Positions 12,304 to 22,587 of a DNA stretch of 64,000 nucleotides are shown piece by piece; the first letter of the stretch is position 1, and the number at the start of each line of letters is the position of its first letter. Origin of the DNA: Kwoniella bestiolae CBS 10118. Its lineage: Eukaryota; Basidiomycota; Tremellomycetes; Tremellales; Cryptococcaceae. A program made the translations under genes and the position numbers. The DNA lies in contig NC_089241.1 in NCBI RefSeq assembly GCF_000512585.2, forward strand, positions 5,412,001 through 5,476,000. The letters run 5' to 3'. A model generated the notes under the pieces. It had not been told where the DNA came from. It saw only the letters and a program-made list of their open reading frames with translations, and searched no databases.

Positions 12304-13705
12304 TCACATCTTAGTCTTGAAGCTCTCCAGATTCTCCAATCTCACCACCTCGCCATCATCCGCTATGATCTTGTATCGCACTAAGGGCAAAAAGAACATC
12401 GTCAGTATACTTTGGGTTGTCATCGTTTAGGATTCAGGTGCTTTCCAAGTGAAGCGGCTTTCAGGAAACTAATGAGTAAAAACACCCACCTATCCTCCAT
12501 GCACCTTGTTCTTGCGGTCGTATAGACGTAAAGTACACCGTTCCAGCGCCTGTTCCGGTGGAATGCCCAAATGCATCAGCTGGGGATCCGATTTCAAGTT
12601 GATAACCAGCTGAGATGTATATACCTTTATCACCCGTTATCCTGAAACTCAAATCCACTCTACCTTGCATCAAGTTGATCTATCACCTAAATCAGCTACT
12701 TCACCTGCTACAGCTCAGAGATGCGAAGAACTAGCTTACCGTTCCTGAAATCCATGGTTGTCCTAACGCTATATTGGGTCAACACCAAAACATGGGATTA
12801 GCTGAATCCGTCTATCGTCGTTACTCAGTCAAAGACCTTTACACTCACCCCACCAGTTCTCTACTAATCTTACGTTCTCCCCTAGGACGGCTATTACCTC
12901 TTTTGAATTACGGAGTTGGAAAGTCACTTGACGTAGCACGGAGGAGGCGAGACGTTCTGTCAATTCGATGATGCACGATGATCAGCCCATCGTTTTAGAA
13001 GCGGGTGGTAATCTAGCTCATAGCTTTTTCTCCTTCTTGGTCGTTTTGGGTAGACAGCCCTCCCCTACCTTGATCCCGAGGGAAAAGGGAATAGCATCTT
13101 ATGATGCCATATAGATTTCAAGCTGTATAAGTGATGGAACACTCACCAGCATTAGTAGCATGCAACAAGAAAGCGCCCCATCCCAAACCCAACAACCCCA
13201 ACGCAATGACTATATCACGTACGAAATCAGCTGCTAGCCTCTACCTACTTGGACCAGTCCAGCTCACCAAAAGGTAATTTATTCTTATTCCCATAATTTG
13301 ATTCAATCAGCTGACCTAAACACCAAAATTAAATTAACGGTACTCGATCTAGCTCACCCTAATCTTCGGTAAATCCCTATCCCAAGGTCGTTCGTAAATC
13401 AATCTCGGCCTACTAGGTCCACTGAACGCTTCTTCCCCCTGCCCCTGCCCCGCCCGTGAGAACCGAGGCTCCTCGACTCGTCTAGCGGCGGGGCGCTGAT
13501 AGCCCGCCGAAGAAGGGGGCATACCCCGTGAAGCTTCTGGTGAGTCATACGTCGTCCTTGGAGATGACTTTGAGGCGAAGGTGGTAGGTTCCGCTTGGGG
13601 TTTGATGGTGGAGTTGTATCGGACTATTAGAGGGGATTGGCGAAGGAGGAGCGGAGACGGGGAAGAGAGGGGACGTAGAGCTGAGAAGGGGATTATGGGT
13701 CTCAT
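12304..13705 (-). CDS. COA1: Cytochrome c oxidase assembly factor Coa1 family protein
   Basis: Eight small exons: 13358-13705, 13268-13310, 13147-13209, 12849-12956, 12740-12768, 12625-12679, 12490-12549 and 12304-12380. All are in phase and give 260 residues. An Arg/Ser-rich presequence and a disordered Pro/Arg linker (about residues 1-115) precede one membrane helix (about 131-150: IALGLLGLGWGAFLLHA). The Coa1 domain follows: VLRQVTFQLRNSKEVIAVLG, GQPWISGTINL, DLSFRITGDKGAGTVYF, GAWRIVRYKI. Coa1 spans the mitochondrial inner membrane and helps early Cox1 assembly with Mss51. Exon 2 must begin after the second AG (GGTCAG at 13311), because the first AG leads to a stop. Confidence 0.88.
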
Positions 13706-14073
13706 GGTGAGTGTCTTGTTTGTGCTTTCAGTCTACCTTCTGGCGAGCTGATACGGTAGGAAGCTGAAAGATGGAGCAGCTAATGGGAAAGTTGTAAATA
13801 CAGATGCAGTCAAATGTCGATTCTACCCGGCAAAAGACATGAGACCAACAACCGAATCAGAAAAAGGTAAAATGCCACACTCATCGGGATGGTTGCTTTA
13901 TCTACTTCACCCACTTAACAGGCTCCAGCTTAACGCGTAGTGGGAAAATCAAAAGTTGGTCGAGAGATGAATAGAGCAGAGCAGAACATTACCATCTCCC
14001 TCTGTATCTATCTCTTGTTCGACACTGCTCGAACTCACTTACAGCTGACTGTCCGATTGATCAGTAACTTACA

Positions 14074-15536
14074 ATGAGCGCACAAGACTTCGAGCTAGAC
14101 CCACCCGGCACGTTTCAGCTTTCATTCGCGCTTTGCTCGTATACAGACACCAGCTGACTTACATTTGATCATCTAGACATCCCCGAATCCCTCGCCAAGG
14201 AACTCACGGATGGTATGTCCTTGTCCTTGAATCAGCTGGCACGTCATATACGATAGCTGATAGCTGATATGATGTAAATGAACCATAGAGGAACGAAACA
14301 AGAATGTCCGAATGAGCAGGTTCTACGTCAAGGAGACGAAAACTTATTTGGAGCACTTGAGGCCGAGAGTCAAGAAGGTCGAGAGATTCTGGACGACTGC
14401 TTTGGTATGTCCTTCTCCGTCTTGCCTCCTCTCTGTAGGTTGGAAAGGGTAGGGTGGTACAGAGACGAGCCATAGCTGATTGTTCTTGCGTAGCTCAATC
14501 ATACTCAAATCGCCGCTGCTGCCACCTCCAAAGAGGATAGACATGCTTTATCTTTCTTGGAGGATATCGAGCTGGTGCAGGATGAGAATGATTTCAGACC
14601 TTTCGAGTTGAAGTTTGTGAGTTGAGCCTCAATCATACTCCAGCACTGGGGTGAACAAATGACGGGGGTATCATGCTATCTGGAGAATACTGGTGAAGTG
14701 ATGACGTAGATGTTGAGACTAAGCGGAAGAGGGGTAGAGGACGCGAGGCGAGGTGAGAGGGGGGTGCTGTCAATATTGATTTTCATTTAATCTAACTCTG
14801 CTGTTATGGTACATAGCACTTCAAAGAGAACCCATACTTCACCAACACCGTCTTATCCAAGACCTATTCCTTGCCCAAGGGAATCGTACCCGCCCCTAAA
14901 GACGGAGGCATCACAGACGAACTCAGAAAATTCACCGACATCGAAGAACTCATGGCAGGGGTGAGCTCCTTCTCTCCTCCCTATGCTCAGTGCACTTGAG
15001 CTGACTTCGATGTGGTGTTGTTTCATAGAGCATCAAAATCGACTGGAAATCTGATGAGGTCAACTTGCCCAAGAAACAACCTAGATTAGCGCAGGGGCAT
15101 GATCACGATCATGATCATTCTGATCCTGACCATGTTCACGATGATGATGATGAGGGTTTTGAGGGGGATTTGGGATCTTTCTTCTTGTTTTTCGAACTTG
15201 CCGAGGATCCTTTCCAGGTGAGTCGGATGACTGCTCCAGTCTTTTCATTACTTCCTGTAACCACCACTCTCTCGATCCTATGCTGAAACTTGATACGTGT
15301 GACAGATCGGAGACGCAGTCAAATCAGATATCCTCCCAGACGCATACGCCTATTTCGAAGATAGAGGTGAAAATTCCCCCGGCTCGGGATTCGAGATGGA
15401 CTCTGATCTAGACGAGGACGACGATGATGAGTTGGATGAGGAGAGTGACGAGGATGAGAATGCCGAGATTGACTTGGAAGATGAGGAGGATGATGTGCCT
15501 AAGAAGAAGAGGAAGTTGGGCAAGAATGGGAAATGA
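14074..15536 (+). CDS. SET/NAP-family histone chaperone
   Basis: Seven exons: 14074-14107, 14177-14212, 14289-14404, 14494-14616, 14817-14960, 15029-15217 and 15306-15536, giving 290 residues. The dimerisation helix (RMSRFYVKETKTYLEHLRP) and the NAP core are clear: FELKFHFKENPYFTN, TVLSKTYSLP, SIKIDWKSDEVNLP, GSFFLFFEL and IGDAVKSDILPDAYAYFED. A Glu/Asp tail and a KKKRK motif end the protein, as in SET/TAF-I. Before the last core strand there is an unusual His/Asp run (HDHDHDHSDPDHVHDDDDE). Exon 1 to exon 2 is in frame only with a non-canonical GC donor (GCACGT at 14108). The GT donors nearby break the frame, so the first 11 residues are the least certain part. Confidence 0.82.
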
Positions 15537-15729
15537 GCGGTGTTTTAAAGACGAGGAAAAAATGGGATTGGGGTAAGACTAAAGATTGCTTGGGTGATTG
15601 CTGAGATCGTGTGGCTCGATTTTGCGAGAATGTATATAAGAGACTGTTAAGATATGCATCATGATATTCATATTCATACTATAATGCCATAGCACCCGAT
15701 GATTACCTTAAATGTCCTGGTAGACTGTC

Positions 15730-16828
15730 TTATCGAGCAGTCATGTTGGATCTGTGAGGGAATGAAGGGAGTCAGCGCATGCTCGGTACAACTGATAACA
15801 CTCCGAATCCCATTATCTCCACCAAGTGGGTCTTCAGCCAAGCAACAGCAAAGTGTGCCACCATCTGATACAATCCCCACCCTCATCCTCTTACACATGC
15901 TTCCGATTCAGTAATACAGTAAGAACCCAAACCCACCTATTCAAATAAGCGACCTTATGTCTCTCCTCCAACCACTTAAACACATCCGACTGACCCTCCA
16001 ACACCCCCAAAATCTCTCTCGCAATCCTCTGATCTCTCGATACACCCCCCTTCCTACCCTTCTCAGAGGCCTTGAGCAACCACGCGATTCCCTGTCTGGT
16101 GCGTTGTCGTTCGGTCAGGGCTCGGGGGGTGAGGATGGTCTTGGCTGATTTTCGCATGGAGAGGATCTTGATGGAGGGTGAGGAGGCTATGATGGCTTGT
16201 TTGAGGAGGGGTTGGGGAGGGAGATTGGTGGATTGGTTTCTGGTTTGTAAGTGTGATGTTAGCTTATGTTGTTTTTGCATTCGTGTATTCTTGGCTTGAG
16301 TATCTTGGGATGTTTGAGGATGTGGTTCGGATTGTAGCGGATGTTAATGCTGGATGAAATCCTCTCAGTGGATATAGCTTGTACCCTCATGCAAGTACTG
16401 TCGCTCTCTCGAGCGTTTTTTATCCAAGAGAAAACACCTCGTCCCACCGAGAGGAGTGATAAAAGTGGTGTGGCAGCATCCAAAAAAACCAACACTCACA
16501 GCATACTCAATATCCTACTAACCATCTTCTGGGCTTCATCCTTCTTCCCATCCTTCATCAAACAGTTCGTAAACAAGTCTATCGTCGGATCAGCCTTGGG
16601 AGGGATGGAATGTACGTCATACCCCCTACTTGGACCTTGAGTCTCGATGGAGATAGGAGCAGGGTTGAAAGATGAGGAGGGTATCGAAGAGGAAGAGGCA
16701 GAGGAGGAAGCGAGGAGATCTCGGAGAGGGGAGAAGCCTTGAGCTGAGGTCGTGGCTGGCTCGGCGAGGGAGCGGGCGGAGGAGACAAATGTTCTTCGGA
16801 AGGATGTGAGGGGGGTACGGAGGGACAT
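15730..16828 (-). CDS. RSM7: Mitochondrial small-subunit ribosomal protein uS7m
   Basis: Three exons, 16500-16828, 15937-16239 and 15730-15751, give 217 residues. A Ser/Arg presequence is followed by the uS7 fold: PTIDLFTNCLMKDGKKDEAQ, NLPPQPLLKQAI, the ERQRTRQGIAWLLKA helix and EERHKVAYLNR. The last exon adds only SNMTAR and the stop. Intron 1 (16240-16499, 260 nt) and intron 2 (15752-15936, 185 nt) are clearly longer than the 45-80 nt introns of neighbouring genes. uS7 binds the 3' major domain of small-subunit rRNA. I chose the ATG at 16828 because the residues upstream in the same frame look like untranslated sequence. Confidence 0.9.
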
Positions 16829-17169
16829 GATGGATGGTATATGAGGGTGTGATTGTTGTTGAAGAGGATATATATATTCGAGATGTGAGAAAGCGTTGAC
16901 GTTGAATTTGGAGGTTGACTTTACTCTTAGGACCGCTGTTGTATTTTCTTTCGCTTGCTGTTTCAAAATTCCCTGAACCCATGGCCATCTCACTCAAAAG
17001 GTCATTTTCCCACGGTTGAGTCTGAAAAAGTTGAGAATACCTCCTAAAGTTCTGTCCGGTTACTGTCAGTGAAAATATTTCATTTCACTTGCTGTTCATA
17101 TCAACTTGTACAAGCCAAAATTGTCTGATACATACATCACATAGGTCATTGGACTCACAATTCCGCAGA
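16829..17169. promoter_or_regulatory. Divergent promoter uS7m / RRB1
   Basis: 341 bases separate the start codons of two translation/ribosome genes. An imperfect palindrome TGAAAATATTTCA lies at about 17070-17082. A TATATATA run at 16869-16876 lies 40 bp upstream of the uS7m ATG. No other element is identified. Confidence 0.4.
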
Positions 17170-18981
17170 ATGGCCAAGCGAACTTCCGAAGCCGCCGACT
17201 TACCGAGCGCCAAATCTGCTGCCAAGGGGCAAGAGACCGCTCGATCACCCGCTGTCAACGATGTGGATGAGGAGATGGGTGAATTCGAGGATAAGTGGGA
17301 GGACGAGTATGAGAGTGAGGGTGAGGTCGTTGATGCTGAAGTTGAGGGTGAAGGGGATGGTGAGTGATGCTGGCTATAGCTATAGACCCCTTTCACCGCA
17401 ATGTCCAATCCCATAAAGTCGTGCATGGCTCTATCCGTACAACCTGACCACCTATCGAGATACGCTTGGTCCGCCTTTCCCGCTTTCCATTCAGTTCCGT
17501 ACAGATGATTGTAGCAAGGTGAGGTAGAGCTGACATGTACACCATCAACCCACAGACGACTTCACCCCCGCCCAAGAAGATTCCGCTCCCCCTCCCGCCC
17601 CCTTGAAGACCTACCTCCCCGGCACAGCGATAGAATCGGACGAACACCTCGTCCCCGATAACTCAGTGTACCTCGCCCTCCATTCCCTATCCTACTCGTG
17701 GCCCTGCCTCTCATTCGACATACTGAAAGATACCCTCGGATCCGACCGAGCGACCTTCCCCCACACCGCATGGATCGTTACGGGTACACAGGCAGGTGAA
17801 GTACCAGGACAAGGAAGTAAAGCAAAAGACGAAGTGGTAATTATGAAACTTGGTAATCTGTCAAAAACCCAGCACGACGACGATTCCGATTCGGACGATG
17901 ATGAGGATGATAACGATGATGGAACGGATGAGGATGCTACGTTGGATTTCCTGACTATCCCTCATATTGGATCTGTCAATCGTATTAGAGCTGCTCCAGC
18001 ACAGAATGGTGGGGGATTACCAGAACCATATCATGTAGCTACGTTTAGTGAGACTGGTAAAGTGAATATATTCGACGTTAGACCATATATCGATACACTC
18101 TCTGGAGACTCGAGTAAACCAAGGCAGAAAACACCCATACATACCATCACGAACCATGGACGATCAGAGGGATTCGCCGTAGAATGGGGTAAAACGGGAT
18201 TGTTAACTGGAGATATCGATAGGAAGATCTACCTCACAACAATCACTCCCACAGGATTCAACACTTCTCCTCAACCTTACCTCTCGCATACCTCCTCGGT
18301 AGAAGATCTCCAGTGGTCGCCTAACGAGGCTACTGTGTTTGCCTCTGCATCTGCGGACAGGACCGTAAGGGTATGGGATATCCGAGCGAAGGGAAGGAAA
18401 TCAGTGGTTTCAGTGCAGGCGCACAAGGAGGACGTTAATGTCATTTCGTGGAATAAGGGGGTGGAGTATCTGTTGGTTTCGGGAGGTGATGATGGGGAGT
18501 TGAACGTGTGGGATCTGAGGATGTTCAACAAGGGGTGAGTGAGGGCGCGGCGCCTATCTGTCCACGATCCCCATTTTTCTTCCTCACTCTGGTCTACATT
18601 ACTTATTGCAATGAGAGGAGCGCTGATACCAATACACTATACAGCCAACCGACCCCGGTCGCAAATTTCTCATGGCACACCGCTCCCATAACATCAGTAG
18701 AATGGCATCCAACAGACACCTCAGTCTTCGGCGCCTCAGGCTCAGACGATCAATTGACCCTATGGGACCTATCCGTCGAACCTGATGAAGATGAATCGCC
18801 AAATAACGCTATCGTAAAAGCTGCGGATGGATCGGACGTACCCAACGTCCCTCCTCAGTTGTTGTTCGTTCATCAGGGTCAGAAAGATACGAAGGAGATT
18901 CATTGGCACCCTCAGGTTCCGGGGATGGTACTTAGTACGGCTAGTGATGGGTTTAATGTGTTTAAGACTATCTCTTGTTAA
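17170..18981 (+). CDS. RRB1: Rrb1/GRWD1, WD40 chaperone of ribosomal protein L3
   Basis: Three exons, 17170-17359, 17556-18534 and 18645-18981, give 501 residues. The N-terminus is acidic, and the CAF1C/RBAP46-like entry motif is present (NSVYLALHSLSYSWPCLSFD). An Asp-rich insert precedes the propeller, and WD repeats follow (FASASADRTVRVWDIRA, LVSGGDDGELNVWDLR, VFGASGSDDQLTLWDL). The end is KEIHWHPQVPG ... TASDGFNVFKTISC. In yeast Rrb1 escorts uL3 to nascent 60S particles. The 3' end of this gene has a degenerate second copy at 21367-21590. Confidence 0.95.
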
Positions 18982-19747
18982 GTTAGGCTGGGCCGAGTGA
19001 GGGGTTGACTTTAGGTAGAATGGTACACTTGCTTTGGTTGGTTCGTATATACATTTCTGTATTATCATTAATTTCGTAATATGTTCATAATGCATGATCA
19101 CACTTTCTCGTCGTGAGCATGGCCAAGGGCGCTTGCCAAAGTAAGCAGGGGAGCGAAGATTGGATACCGTCCACTGCCAAATCTCGACGTGAAGTGGTAG
19201 ACACGATACCATATCTCGTTTCCTCTTGCATGTGTCACGCTTTCTCGACTCGACCGATGATAGCGGGAAGGCTTGACGTCAGACCTGTGCAGTAGATCAC
19301 AAAGGGTGATCATGTTGAATCCTTCGCCTCGATATATGAAACACCACCTCCTCTGTTGGTTCACCTCCTGCATGACGATGTATCGAAGGCAAAGGGGCTA
19401 GAACGTGAAGATCATTGCATCGTCATGATGTCATCGAAAGAAGGTGTTTCAGAAAACAAGGTGAAAGGTCCTGTGAAGCTCGATGCCGGTCATTTATCTT
19501 CCTTTCATTTGCAGGTCGTCTTTCTGATTGAGGCTTGGGCATTGCAGGGTGAATGTATAAAAGAGAGTAAATTGGATAATAATGTACTTGCTACCCTCTC
19601 AGAGCTCATCACACATTTCCACCTGACTCACCTTAGTGTTCTCAACCCAAGTCATCCATCATCGAGTAAGCTTTCCACTTTCCACTGGCAAAGACATGTC
19701 ATGATTGTACCTCGTTTTGTCCCTCACTGATCCCATGACAAATAGAT
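18982..19747. promoter_or_regulatory. 3' UTR of RRB1 and promoter of family member A
   Basis: A TATA box (TATAAAAG, 19556-19563) lies 192 bp upstream of the next ATG. A probable 5' UTR intron runs 19666-19746: donor GTAAGC, acceptor AAATAG, 81 nt, ending one base before the ATG. The ORF at 19356-19730 overlaps these elements and is probably spurious. Confidence 0.5.
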
Positions 19748-20203
19748 ATGTCGACTGAATCTGAATCGCAATTCTTACATTTTGAGCTGTACGGCAACGA
19801 CACGCTGATCTGTCAAGCCAAAGGCGACTCACAGGCTAGGACCCACAGAGCGATCTATGCAACCAGAGCTATCTCCAACGGCGACACGACCATCGCGTAC
19901 TGGCTAGATCAGGGGGGACCTGACACATTTGGCTATGTGGCAACATCAGATGCGGATACGAAGAAAGACAAACCAACTTTGCATTTGACCGGCAATACCT
20001 TGTACGACGACAGCCACATAGAGTATGAGTACAAACGTACGATCCCAGTTCGATTGAACAATGTCAAGTTCGATCCACAATGCACGGATTTTCCCAAGGG
20101 TAGTATTGGTCTTGCCAAAGTTATCTATGGTCCTAGGACGAATGACATGATGGATGTCTTTATACCTAAGGGGACCAAGCTTCGTTCGGAAATGTCCTTA
20201 TAG
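19748..20203 (+). CDS. Small accessory-family protein, member A
   Basis: One exon, 151 residues, beginning MSTESES. I recognise no known domain, signal peptide or membrane segment. Blocks shared with the other members are ISNGDTTIAYW (the G-D-hydrophobic strand) and, near the C-terminus, FPKGSIGLAKV followed by a hydrophobic strand and a Pro (DVFIPKG). Alternating hydrophobic and charged residues suggest a compact beta-rich cytosolic protein (inference). It stands on the plus strand directly downstream of RRB1 and has its own TATA box and probable 5' UTR intron. Function unknown. Confidence 0.7.
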   Translation: MSTESESQFLHFELYGNDTLICQAKGDSQARTHRAIYATRAISNGDTTIAYWLDQGGPDTFGYVATSDADTKKDKPTLHLTGNTLYDDSHIEYEYKRTIPVRLNNVKFDPQCTDFPKGSIGLAKVIYGPRTNDMMDVFIPKGTKLRSEMSL

Positions 20204-20492
20204 ACGATCGCTGAATGTTTGGCAATAAACGTAACAGCGGAGTCGATAAGAAGAGAAACATCAAGAAGAGGAATCGTATACATATTTGTTAATGCATGGT
20301 CGTAACTTCTCGTCGTTATGTCGTGAGGTGTGCACAGGAGTCTCTATATACACGTAAATAAATAGTATGCACTACAACAGGGATATGTCATTCTACAGTA
20401 ACTCTCATCCAGTAGCGCGATCATTCATCCATCCATCTGTCCTGTTTCTTGCCGCGATCCAGCAACGAGGCCGTGAAACCTAATTCCATCTA

Positions 20493-20912
20493 TCAGAAAT
20501 CACAATTCGGCATCCCACATCCACAAGCCCCACAGTCCTCCAACCCATCCCCAAAAACATTCTGAAGTGTTACTCTCTCCCGTGTCTCGGGTGGTTGAAA
20601 TTTCTTATACCAAAGTTCCCTTACCTTCTGATTGACTCTCTCCCAATCTGAGCCGTCAAACCCATCACCATCGCCGTCGCCATCTTCATTCTTCTGCTGT
20701 TGAGCTTGTGATACCGCATAATGATTTACGAACGTCCTCTTCTCGGTTACTGTCACTTCTACTTCTGGTTCTTCCGCATCAGTCGAAATGAGATGCTTTA
20801 TATTCTTCCATTGATCCTCCTCTCTCGGGGGTTCTTCGTCCTCTCCATTAAATTGTGAGAACTCCCTTCTCGTCCGATTACTCCGTTCCAACTCGGCCTG
20901 GGGAACCAGCAA
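20493..20912 (-). CDS. Unidentified ORF, terminal exon or gene remnant
   Basis: About 139 open codons on the minus strand, ending with a Cys cluster (CGACGCGMPNC). There is no in-frame ATG near its 5' end, so it is either a last exon (possible acceptor GTTCCCCAG at about 20897) or a remnant. The composition is acidic with an Asp/Gly run and a plausible helix (RVNQKVRELWYKKFQPP). Upstream minus-strand sequence in another frame is open (ARLSGPEQF), but I found no splice that joins the two in phase. A one-base shift would, so it may be a pseudogene. Function unknown. Confidence 0.35.
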   Translation of the reverse strand: MLVPQAELERSNRTRREFSQFNGEDEEPPREEDQWKNIKHLISTDAEEPEVEVTVTEKRTFVNHYAVSQAQQQKNEDGDGDGDGFDGSDWERVNQKVRELWYKKFQPPETRERVTLQNVFGDGLEDCGACGCGMPNCDF

Positions 20913-20961
20913 AACTGCTCGGGTCCAGATAATCGAGCTAATATTATATTCAGGGGAGTGA

Positions 20962-21217
20962 ACGATTCACTTTCTGCCTCAGAGGAGGGGTAAGACGACG
21001 TGGGAGTTCTCGCAGTTCAGTTATCCAGATGGCAGGGACGATGAGCGGGAGGAGATGGATGTTGAGGGGTATAAATGGAGATTCATCGAACTGTGGGAGA
21101 GCGGATATAAAAGAGGGATTTGGAGATAGGATCAAGTTGGAGGATAGGAGTGATACGAATGGGCTGGAGAAGTGTCAAGCGTGTAGGAAGAAGATGCCTC
21201 TCAATGCTGATGATTGA
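20962..21217 (+). other. Coding-like segment, head-to-head with the ORF at 20493-20912
   Basis: Two plus-strand frames look coding but do not join. Frame 1 (20962-21129) contains LPQRRGKTTWEFSQFSYP and ends in TAG. Frame 2 ends at 21217 with a Cys pair (EKCQACRKKMPLNADD). The first resembles the minus-strand ORF (VPQAELERSNRTRREFSQF), with synonymous third-base differences in the EFSQF codons. This suggests an inverted duplicate that has decayed, or an undetected spliced gene. Confidence 0.3.
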
Positions 21218-21366
21218 TGTTATGTTATACGTGTTGAATTGTACCTCTGACTCTATAACCGCACCCTAGAATGGACGTATGATGGCGTGACAGACTATAT
21301 GTAGTGTTTCAAACCTCTATAAATCCAGTGGCTTTTGATCCTCGATCCTCCCCCTTCACTCTAACA

Positions 21367-21590
21367 AAGGAGATCCATTGCCACCTTCAAGTTGCGGGGA
21401 TGGTACTCAGTACGTTCAGTGATGGGTCTGACGTGTTCAAGACTATATCTTGGTAAGTGGGAGTGGGCTGGGATGAATGGGGGTTGGATCCTGGGTACTC
21501 GTACAGCGGATTGCTGAAGTACACCTACATTTGCTTCGGTTGGTTCGTATATTCCTCTCTGCATCATCATTGATCTTGTAATATGTCATT
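21367..21590 (+). pseudogene. Degenerate duplicate of the RRB1 3' end
   Basis: 21367-21456 translates to a near copy of the last 29 residues of Rrb1: KEIHCHLQVAGMVLSTFSDG, then VFKTISW and TAA, compared with KEIHWHPQVPGMVLSTASDG and VFKTISC. The similarity continues into the 3' UTR, with GGTTGGTTCGTATAT and a shared TTGTAATATGT/TTCGTAATATGT end. The parent segment is about 18893-19085, 2.4 kb upstream on the same strand. No upstream WD repeats are present, so this is a broken fragment rather than a gene. Confidence 0.8.
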
Positions 21591-21633
21591 CGTTATTCTC
21601 AGTTGAAGGTGTTTTGTGATACGCTTTTCGTCT

Positions 21634-21771
21634 ATGAGCAAGACTACCTTACAAGCGGTGCTTATTCTTCTTCTACTCGGCATCATATGTTACAGCAATA
21701 CTGTCAGAACAGACTCAATGAAAACTTATCTTTATGAAATCGAAAGGTTGTTTCATGAGATGCATCTCTGA
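21634..21771 (+). CDS. Possible 45-residue single-pass membrane ORF
   Basis: A short ATG-to-TGA ORF encodes MSKTTLQAV, a hydrophobic run (LILLLLGII) and a charged tail (YEIERLFHEMHL). The shape fits a signal-anchored microprotein. It has no homologue that I recognise and could be chance. It lies between the RRB1 fragment and family member B. Confidence 0.25.
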   Translation: MSKTTLQAVLILLLLGIICYSNTVRTDSMKTYLYEIERLFHEMHL

Positions 21772-21850
21772 TCTCACGTCATGAGGTACTCCACAGATAA
21801 CAGGCGTCAAAAGATGCCTTTCCATTCATTCGGATAGAAGGCATATTCTA

Positions 21851-21912
21851 CAGTATTCGTCGAGTGGCGATGATCAGGACCTGCAATTCGGTATATACAT
21901 ATATATATCTAT
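21851..21912 (+). promoter_or_regulatory. Promoter block of family member B, duplicated before member C
   Basis: CAGTATTCGTCGAGTGGCGA (21851-21870) matches 23072-23091 at 19 of 20 bases. Both are followed by a TGCAATYC word and a TATA run (21892-21912 here, TATATATATGG at 23114-23124 there). The TATA run is about 145 bp upstream of the member B start. Confidence 0.6.
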
Positions 21913-22039
21913 GACACTATCCTAGCATTTTGTTCTACCATTTCCCGTCAACAAACACGATCACGATCAACTTGTCTGACTTCTTCATCCCAACTTTTCT
22001 TCTCCATCGACATCATAGATCGTGCGACTACCTATTTCG

Positions 22040-22587
22040 ATGTCATCGCAGATTGCCAGTGAGTCTTACCCATTTGATACGTTGCTGTACTACCTGACAT
22101 CACGATTGCCTCCCGACAGCGAACCACATGTCCTCGGAAGATCATGATCAATCGGTACAAAACTACGGGTTTCTATAGACGGGCCCCCAGCTCACAGCTT
22201 GAGGCCTTTGAAGGATCTGAAGACTACGAATCTCCACAGAAGGGCGATCTGATCATCTGGTGTTTCGGGGGTGGCAGGGGAGACACCGTGTCGGTGCATT
22301 GTATGAGACCGATCAGAGGCTCAGACCATCAAGCAGCCTATGCCAGGATGAGAGAGAAGGAATTAGAAATAACCCGTCGGGGACCAACAGTGACGATGGG
22401 TAAGCAGCAATATATATTCTCAAGACCTTTTAAAGCGCGTCCCGACAAGCTACACTCAAGCGCGAGGCCTGATGATATCACGAAGGGCTCGGTGGGTCTT
22501 GCGTACCTCACTGACGATCCGAGTCGTGAGGTATCCATAGAAGTCTTCGAGCCATACGGCTCAGACCCGAAGAATACCAGCATATGA
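22040..22587 (+). CDS. Small accessory-family protein, member B
   Basis: Three exons, 22040-22058, 22120-22154 and 22198-22587, give 147 residues. The second intron (43 nt, GTACAA...CTCACAG) removes an in-frame TAG. Without it, only a start at 22144 would work. An alternative start is the in-frame ATG at 22128. Shared blocks are QKGDLIIWCFGGG, the middle GPTVTMG element also seen in member D (GHTLTMG), and the C-terminal ARPDDITKGSVGLAYL, followed by a strand and Pro (VSIEVFEPYG). No targeting signal or known domain is visible. The protein is basic in its centre. Confidence 0.65.

Noticed and set aside
19356..19730. 124-codon plus ORF upstream of member A
   Set aside because: It runs across the TATA box and the probable 5' UTR intron of member A and has no family features.
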